From Tupaia tana (lineage: Eukaryota > Chordata > Mammalia > Scandentia > Tupaiidae): DNA of 64,000 bases. The stretch is from the NCBI GenBank assembly GCA_026018925.1, contig JAKSZU010000011.1:4035985-4099984 (forward strand). Direction: 5' to 3'. The position numbers and the translations under genes were made by a program. Positions 49,801-58,800 of the stretch are shown piece after piece (positions within the stretch are counted from its first letter, which is position 1; every line of letters starts with the position of its first letter). Below the pieces are notes generated by a model. The model made no database searches. It saw nothing but the letters and a program-made list of their open reading frames with translations, and was not told where the DNA came from.

Positions 49801-52800
49801 CCTGCTTTTACATCATCATATTTGCCCCGTTCTACCACTTTTATGTTCTCTGGCACAATTTCCAGCGGAGGCATTCCACGGGGTAGTTTGCTAGGCCCCG
49901 TGATTAAGGATTTGACATTGTGTTTGATGGTAGATTGACCTGAGCTGCTGTCAAACTTTATTGGTGTGCCCTAAAGGAAAAGAAACAAACATTATAGGTA
50001 GTGAAGTCATCTGGATATTTTTCCATTACAGATCTATGGCCAGTGGCAGTTACAGTCTGCTGTGGTGCCTATTACTGTATGGACATTTCAACCACAAACC
50101 AACTGACCCCGAGTTGCATACTTCCCACATTAACCACTCAATGCTAAGGACACAAGAAAAACTGATGTTGAAGAGTACACGTGAGCCAGCCCTGTAGCCT
50201 AGCAGTTAATGAAGCCAGATGCCATTTGGCCCACTAAGCAGTTCAAATCCTGGTTCCTACATGCCAGGCATGTAGGCTCAAAATCCTGACAGGATAGAGA
50301 AGTAGAGGAAAAGGGATTATGGCATGACCATGTCCCCACTGGGGTTTGTTTTCTCCCTCTCCCTGTCTCTCTCTCTTTTTCTTCAACACACCTTCTGAAG
50401 AAAAAGAAGCCTCGAAGGTTTTCATGGTTACTTCCAAGTGGTCTGGCATTGTAAGAACCACTCAAGATGAGTAAGTCATGCTCTTTTTTTTTTTTTTTTT
50501 TTGGAGAGGATTTTGCTATAGGGTGTGTGTGCTCACCTGACAGACAGAGAGACAGAAAGCGAGAAATTACCCCCCAAGGGTGATGGCCACGCCGCAATCC
50601 CTTCTCCTCTCGGGATCTTGGGCACGCACGCACACGCACCCGGTGTGAGTTTTAAGCCACCAGGTCCGGGACACAAACCACGGTCGACAACGTGGGAGTC
50701 CAGCGACATAGCCATTACGCTAACTGCTGGTCCCAGTAAGGCATGCGCTTACACATAGATGCAAATCGGTCTGAAGTGGAACTGCTGACCAAGAGAGCCA
50801 TTATATAGTTACCTGGGAAATGGAACCCTCAATTATTGGTCTGTTACTCTGGACCACTTCTGGGGTTTTTCGGCTTTCCTGAGTTAAAATATCTTGCCGT
50901 GGAATCTCATGAATGGAACGCCCCATTTCTTTGATGGTGGTAATGCCGTCATATGGTTTTCCTTTGGTAATGGCACCTTCGAATGCTCGTATGGGAGGGC
51001 TTTCCCTTTTAATCTGTTTGGGGTACTTGAGGCCATCTTCAAAGCTTTCAGGTGTTGCTCTTGGTGTGCCTTCAAATAGAATTCAGGAAATATACTTGGT
51101 AAAATAAAAAATTGTCATCTACTTAAAAATATTTAGTTAATTAAAAAAAAGTAATGCTCTGCCACCATGTAGTTTCTAGTCAACTTTCTGATTACTAAAA
51201 ATCCACAATTACTCACTTTCTTAAGGTTGTTCTAGATATAATACATTAGTCATCATAGTCATGGAATAATAAAGACACATTCTACCTTACAGGGTTGGCA
51301 GCTATCATCTTCCAATAAATTATGTAACATGGAGACAGAAAAGTTATAATCAAGGCTAATATTTCAAATGGGAAAATTAAAGAGTAAGTTTTGTGTATGG
51401 CGAATTAAATGCGGAACTAGTTTGCCAGTGAGGCAGTTATAAATAAAAAGGCAAAATAAGCAGATAGTTTACCTTGCATTATAGAGCCAGACAACACAGT
51501 CCTTTCTTTGAGGTCCGAATGAGGGCTCCCTCTGGGCAATGCTCGGCATATCAACCCTTTCAAAGCAAGAAAGCAATTCAATGATTAAACATAATGAATA
51601 CATCATTCACATATGTTTACTGTTGTCCTTAAAGTATATATATTTTTGAGAGGCCAGCAGGGGGCGTGGTGGTTAAAGATGCTGGACTCCCAAATGGCTG
51701 ACCATGGTTCGAGGCCAAGACTTGGCTTGCTCTCTCTGTCTCTCTCTGGTCAAATTGAAAAATAATGATAATAAATAAATACAATTTTTAAGTATATATA
51801 TTTTTGGTAAAAGCTCTATGAGAGGGACCAGAGGTTAGCGTAATGGCTACATCACTGAACTCCCATGTAGTCGACCGCGGTTCAAGTCCTGGACCCGGTG
51901 GCTTAAACTCATACCCAGCACGTGTGCATGTGTGCCCCAGATCCTGAGAGGAGAATGTAGGAGAAGGGATTGTGGCATGGCCATCTCCCCTGGGGGGTGA
52001 CTTCTCGCTTTCTGTCTCTGTCTCTCTGGCGAGCACCCGCGCCTTATAGCAAAAACTTCTCCAAAAGCTCTATGAGAAAAAAGATGTCACTTAATATTTT
52101 AATTATCTAAAAGAATGTCAAGGAAAAAATTAAAATCAAAAGTACCCAATGTGAAACTAAGTCCTTTATAAATATTTTCCTAAATACAAAATGGCCACAG
52201 GTGGAATCTAATGATAGGACAAAAAAAAAGAAAAAAAAGGATTATCAAAGCTAAATCTAGGGACCAGCAGTTAGCGTAATGGCTATGTTGCTGAACTCCC
52301 ACGTAGTCGACCGTGGTTCGAGTCTCGGACCCGGTGGCTTAAACTCACGCCCAGCGCGTGTGCGTGCGTGCCCAAGATCCTGAGAGAAGAATGGAGGAGA
52401 AGGGATTGCGGCGTGGCCATCCCCTCTGGGGGGTGATTTCTCACTTTCTATCTCTCTGTCTTCTCTGTCTGGCGAGTGCATGCGCCCTATAGCAAAAACC
52501 TCTCAAAAAAGAAGAGGCAAAATCTAACATCTCCAGGATTCCTTATCAAAAGCAGAGAAGATACAGGATTGAAAATTATTGCTTAATTTTGAACTCTACC
52601 AGTGAGAAAGGGAAAACATGAAATACAGATACCACGAATTAAGGAAAAATAGATTACATGAAACATACAAATGAAAGTGAAAGAGGTGTAAATCACCAAA
52701 TGTATTTAGCCTAAAGTAAAAGTCAGATTTAAATTTTAATACGGAGAAAAATCCAGCTCTTAGAAAATTACACAGTATTTCATCTTTTAGTATTTTATCT

Positions 52801-55800
52801 AGATTAAAATTAATTGAGACAGGTTAAGATGTAAAAGAAAGGGAGTCATTAACAAAATCACCATGATCATTGATTGAATGCGTATCACATAATGGGCACC
52901 CAGAAAAACACCTGTCTCTGACCTTCATACAACAGTAGGTATAATTCTTGAACTTATAGGTAAGCAACAGGCACAGAGAAATTCACTCAGGGTGAACTAC
53001 AACTCAAAGTCATGTCTTTGCTCTATCCGTTACACTACTTTATCTGCCTCATAATTAAAAGAAAGGAAACTGGGACCAGCAGTTAGCGTAATGGCTATGT
53101 CGCTGGACTCCCACGTAGTCGACCGCGGTTCGAGTCCCGGACCCGCCGGCTTAAACTCACGCCGGGCGCGTGTGCGTGCGTGCCCAAGATCCCGAGAGGA
53201 GAATGGAGGAGAAGGGATTGCGGCGTGGCCATCCCCCCTGGGGGGTGATTTCCTGCTTTCTATCTCTCTGTCTGTCTGGCGAGCGCACGCGCCCTATAGC
53301 AAAAACCTCTCCAAAAAAAGAAAAAAAAAAAAAAAAAAAAGAAAGGAAAGTTCTTGTAATGAGTTTTATTAAACTCAAACAGGAATCATTTACAAATTGT
53401 AGAAGCACTCAAATAGGAGCATTCTCATAGCTGCCTATGACATGACAATTTATGTTTATTTTTTGCTTTCATCTAGTCATGTGCCACTTGATTTACTTGC
53501 AGATATGAATATTAATTTAAACTTGTATAAACTTCAGGAGGAAATGAAAGCCACTAAGCACAACTTAATTCAACAATACAATATTTTACCTTCCAATGGC
53601 GCTGACACCGGAGATTCCCTCATTGACATCCCTTGCTTTATATTTCCTTCCACTGATTCATAGCTTCTTTTTAAACTGATTTCATGAGCTGTTCTTGGAC
53701 TCCTAGTCCCTTCTCGGGCATTTTTAATATCTGTAGAATAAATAAACGAGATCATTTAGGTAGAGCCCAAGGCCTACAATGTATAGTAAATATTTTATCA
53801 TAATTCCAGCCTATTTTATTAAAATAATAATACACAAACGTGTCTTAACTTGAAATATACATCAGTATGGACATTCACAAAAATGTCTTTATTCATTCAA
53901 ATATACTTATTTAATGCTTACTATGTGCCTAGCATAAACTAGGTTTGCAGATAACAAGTTAGGTTCCTTTCCTCATGAAACTTACTCAGCAGTGGCAGGT
54001 ACTGACTACCCCGTGTGGTGAGTATTGTGAAGGGAGAAGTGCAATGTGGGATGAGAATGCTGGGAGCCAAAACTAAGAGTTCCAGGTTCAGACAGAGCTG
54101 CCTATATAAAGTGTAAGCTGAAAACTAAAGGATGAATCAGAGTCGCTCAAGTCAAAGGTAAAAGGAGTAAAGACATTACAGGCAAAGGGAACAGTGAGCG
54201 CAGAGACTCTAAGGCAAGACAAGAGTCTGGAACAGTAAAAGAACTCAAGTTCAGTAAATGGCCAATGTAGAGGGCAGGGGGGTGTAAACATAGGGGGGTG
54301 CAAGGGAAAATGGGAAGTAAATCATCTGAAGAGGTAAGCTAGACACAATTGTGGAGAGGCAATGAAGCCAAGGGAGGGAGCAGCTTGCAGGTATTTTAAA
54401 GGTAAGAGAGAGACAAGAAGGAAGTGACATGCTGTATAACCTTGAATAAGTGTTAAGACTGAAGACAGGGACATCAGTTATGGAGCTGTGGAGTTATCCA
54501 GAGGCAAGATGACAGTGGGGAATACAAAGTAACAGATGGATTCCAGGGACTAAGAAAACAGAATAGAAATGACTTAGTGATTTGTTAGAGGAGAAAAGAA
54601 AAGATGATGTCCAGATTTCTGGTTTGGGCAATATACATTAATTTCTGCCCCCCAGAAACAAAATGTTAAGAAAAAATACATTATGGAGGGCAGGTGGGAG
54701 GGAATCAAGGAAGAAAATAAAAAACAAAACACTTAATGGACACACAAGTGGGAAATTACCTGTTGATGATAATGTATATGGTAATGTCTTTGACTGGATT
54801 GATATGTTGGGAAGATTCATTTTATATGCTGCTTTGATGTACAGTGATCAAATGTAAAAAAAAAAAAAAACAAGAAAGAAAGAAAGAAAAAGTTTTTTTT
54901 TATAGGGCAAATAAAAATACATCAGACATATAAAAAAAAACAAGAAAGGAGGGAAGAAATAAGAAAGCTACCTTGGGGACTAGTGGGTGACATGGTGATT
55001 AAGGGCACTGGACTCCCACATGTCCAACTGCAGTTCGAGTCCTGGACCTGCTAACTTGCTTTCTCACTTTCCTTCTCTCTCTCTCTATCCCTCTCTGGTT
55101 AAATTTAAATAAATAAAGTTTAAAAAAATATTTTAAAAAATTTATTAAAAAAAAAGAAAAAGAAAGCAAGCTACTTTGCTGAGAGCAGCAGATGGTGTAA
55201 TGGTTACATTGTTTGACTCCCACATAGTCAACCATGGTTCGACTCCCAGACCTGGTGGCTTAAAACTCATACCGGGTGCATGCATGTGCATGCCCAAAAT
55301 CCAGAGAGAAGAATGGAGAAGAATGGATTATGGTGTGGTCATCCCCCTAGGAAGTATTTTCTCACTTGCTCTCTATCTCCCTCTGTCTCCAGTAAGTGCA
55401 CACATCCTATAGCAAATAAGCCCTTCTCTTTAAAAAAAAAAAAAAAAAGAGAGAGGAAAGCTACCTTGCATTTTGCAGTATCAGGCACTATTGACTCACA
55501 TACTTTCTTTATAATGGAAGAGAAAGATAAAGCACAGCTAGTGAATGCTCCAAGATTGCAGACGCAGTTGGTTGAAAATGAGAACTCAAACTCAGTTGGT
55601 CCCTTGGCTAATATGTATATTGCACTGGAGTCATTCTTATAAAATACTACTACTAGTGGGACCAGCAGATGGCATAAAGGTTACACCACTGGATTCCCAC
55701 ACGGTCGAGTGTGGTTCGAGTCTCGGACCCAGTGGCTTAAAAGTCAAGCCAGGTGCATGTGCATGCGTGCCCAAGATCCCCAGAAGAGAATGGAGGAGAA

Positions 55801-58800
55801 CGGACTAAAGTGTGGCCATCCCCCAGGGAGTGATTGCTCACTGTCTCTCCGGTGAGCGAATGAGCCCTATAGCAAAAAAAATCTCTTCAATAAAAAAACA
55901 AAAACAAAAAAAACCCTACTACTGGTAACATCTAACTTAATAATACATCTAAATATTATGGATTCTTCACTGTTAATCATGTCACTCACTATCTCAGTTG
56001 ATTTTTCCCATACTTTTCAAGAGAAATACGGGCTTACAAAGGTACACCAACTTTCCCATAGCAAAAGTGTACAAATAGCAGAGCAGTTAATGGTTTCAAT
56101 GCACCGACGCAATACTTACTATCATATGATAAGATGTGTCCACTCTTGCCTTCATAAATGACATGACCTTTGGATGCAGCTTCCTCTCTGCCTTTCTCAG
56201 GACTGCTCTCTTCGATGGCCATTCTGGGAATGGATCCTTTCACCAAAGCCTCAGTTGGGATGCCAGCCTGCGACAAAGCCGGGGTACCCTGCCATCAAAT
56301 TAAACATAGCACCATTGCTTAGGGGAAACTTAAGATGCTTGGAAAATTTAACATACCTCCCTGAGAATAAGATTGATTCATAAACTCAAAGAAGAAAATA
56401 CAAGCACATTAGAGGAAATCGGACATTAAATTTTTATAAACATAAAGAAACCCAGGGTCAATTGATGGTGTGGTATTTAAGACACTAGAATCCACATGGC
56501 TGAGAGTGCAGTTCGAATCTAGGACCTGGTGGTTTGAAACACATGCCAGGCATGTGTGCGTATGTGCCCAAAATCCCAAAAGGAAGGAGTAGAATGATTT
56601 ACAACATGATCATTACTCATGGTGGGTGCTTTCTCAACCAACCCCTCCACCTCCCAGTCTCTCTGGCAAGTACACATGCTTTGTGGTAGATTAAAAAAAG
56701 AAAAAGGAAATCCTATACCTTCATTCTTTTTTTTTTTTTTTGGCGGGGAAGAGGTTTTTGCTATAGGGCATATGCACTCACCAGACAGGGAGACAGAAAG
56801 TGAGAAATCACCTTCCGGGGGGATGGCCACACCACAATCCCTTCTCCTCCATTCTCCTCTCGGGATCTTGGGCACACACACACACGCGCCCAGCGTGAGT
56901 TTTAAGCCACCAGGTCTGGGATACGAACCACGGTCAACTACATGGGAGTCCAGCGACATAGCCATTATGCTAACTGCTGGTCCCTGTACCTTCATTCTTG
57001 ACCCCTGCCACATTAAATTTCTTAAAGGCTTCCCCACCTTGATGTCAAACCTCTACAAAGAGACTTAACTAACTTAGAAGTTTATCTTAAGGCCGGGACC
57101 AGCAGTTAGCGTAATGGCTATGTTGCTGGACTCCCATGTAGTTGACCGTAGTTCGCATCCCAGACCCGGTGGCTTAAAACTCACGCAGGGTGCATGCGTG
57201 CCCAAGATCCCGAGAGAAGAATGGAGAATAAGGGATTGCGGTGTGGCTATCCCCCCTGGGGGTGATTTCTTGCTTTTTGTCTCTCTGTCTCTGTCTTTTT
57301 GGCGAGCACACGTGTCCTATCGCACACACGTCCTATAGCAAAAACCTCTTCAAAAAAAAATAGTTTATCTTAAGGCCTAAATACATGTAAATGTACTAAA
57401 GCTATTATAAAACATCTTTTAAAGACGAGACTTGATAAATTCAGTCTTAATTTTAGAGTGCTATAACTTTCTTTCATATTGTGTGATGAGGAAAAAATAA
57501 TTCTTTTTTTTTTTTTTTAGAGGTTTTTGCTATAGGGCGCGTGCACTCGCCAGACAGACAGAGAGAGACAGAGAGAAAGAAAGCGAGAAATCACTCCCCT
57601 GGAGGTTGGCCACGCCGCAATCCCTTCTCCTCCATTCTCCTCTCGGGATCTTGGGCACGCACACACACACACCCGGCGTGAGTTTTAAGCTACTGCGTCC
57701 GGGATGCGAACCGCGGTCGACTACATGGGAGTCCAGCGACATAGCCATTACGCTAACTGCTGGTCCCCGAAAAAAGAATTCTCAGTTATCAAAATGTCTC
57801 CTGGGTCAGGCCTCTGGTCATCAGTAAGCGGGAAGAACTGTCAGGTGTCTGTTTTGTGATACTGATTCCATTTCAATCACAGCATCTGAATCTTCATCAC
57901 CATTAGTCTACCTCTAGGTTCTCAATGGCCATGATCCTTTTTATCCTTCCCTCAAGGGAAACTGTTGATAGAACTTAGTCTGTATAACACTTTGCAAAAA
58001 TGAGCTGTTTTAGGTTGTAGTGGGAATGGGAAGCAGACCTAGCTGACTCACACATTTAGGGTTCCCAGTATACCCTGAGGACCCTAAAACTCCAGTGACC
58101 ACAATCTGAAACCACATGCTCACAGCAGGAAGAGCAATGGGAACAATTTATTTATTCATCTACTCATTAAGTGAGCTCGACACTCAACATCTGGGAATCC
58201 TTAGCAACTGCTTTGGAAGTACCCATGTCAAATGACAGATTCTAAAATAAACAGATAAAAAACGTAGCCTCATTTGACCCAATTCTTACTGTTTTCCTAC
58301 CCACAGTTTGGATAATAGAATAAATAGAAAAAATGAGAAAAGATAGTATATATGTCTCTTTCTTTTCCTTCTGTCTATATTAAAACATAAGCTTGTTTTG
58401 AGAACTGAAACACATACTTTGGCCAAATGTAGAAGGAGCGACTTGGAGAGTTAATATGTAACTTTCTAGATCATGACATGCCATATACTCTATACACCAT
58501 GTCTTAGGGAGAAATCACCTGGGAATCTTGTTAAAATGGAGCCTGATTCATAAGAGCTGAGATTCTGCATTATTCCAGCAAGTTCCCAAGTGATGACAAT
58601 GCTCTGGTACTCACATCCCACTCAGCAAGGCCCTTGCAGACTCACTACAGGGTTTGTTAGGTCAGCCCCACCACAAGGGGTCAATTTCAGTAAATCAGGG
58701 AGGAGGCTGAGAATTTTGTCTACCAACTTCCCAGATGATACTGATGCTACTGGTCTGGGGACCACACTTTCAGAACCCTCTGCCCTAGGAAACAGAAATA

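Noticed and set aside
53072..53140. tRNA gene, since A and B boxes are intact at the SINE heads.
   Set aside because: No closed acceptor stem or anticodon arm; the head continues into a SINE body with poly(A) and target duplications.
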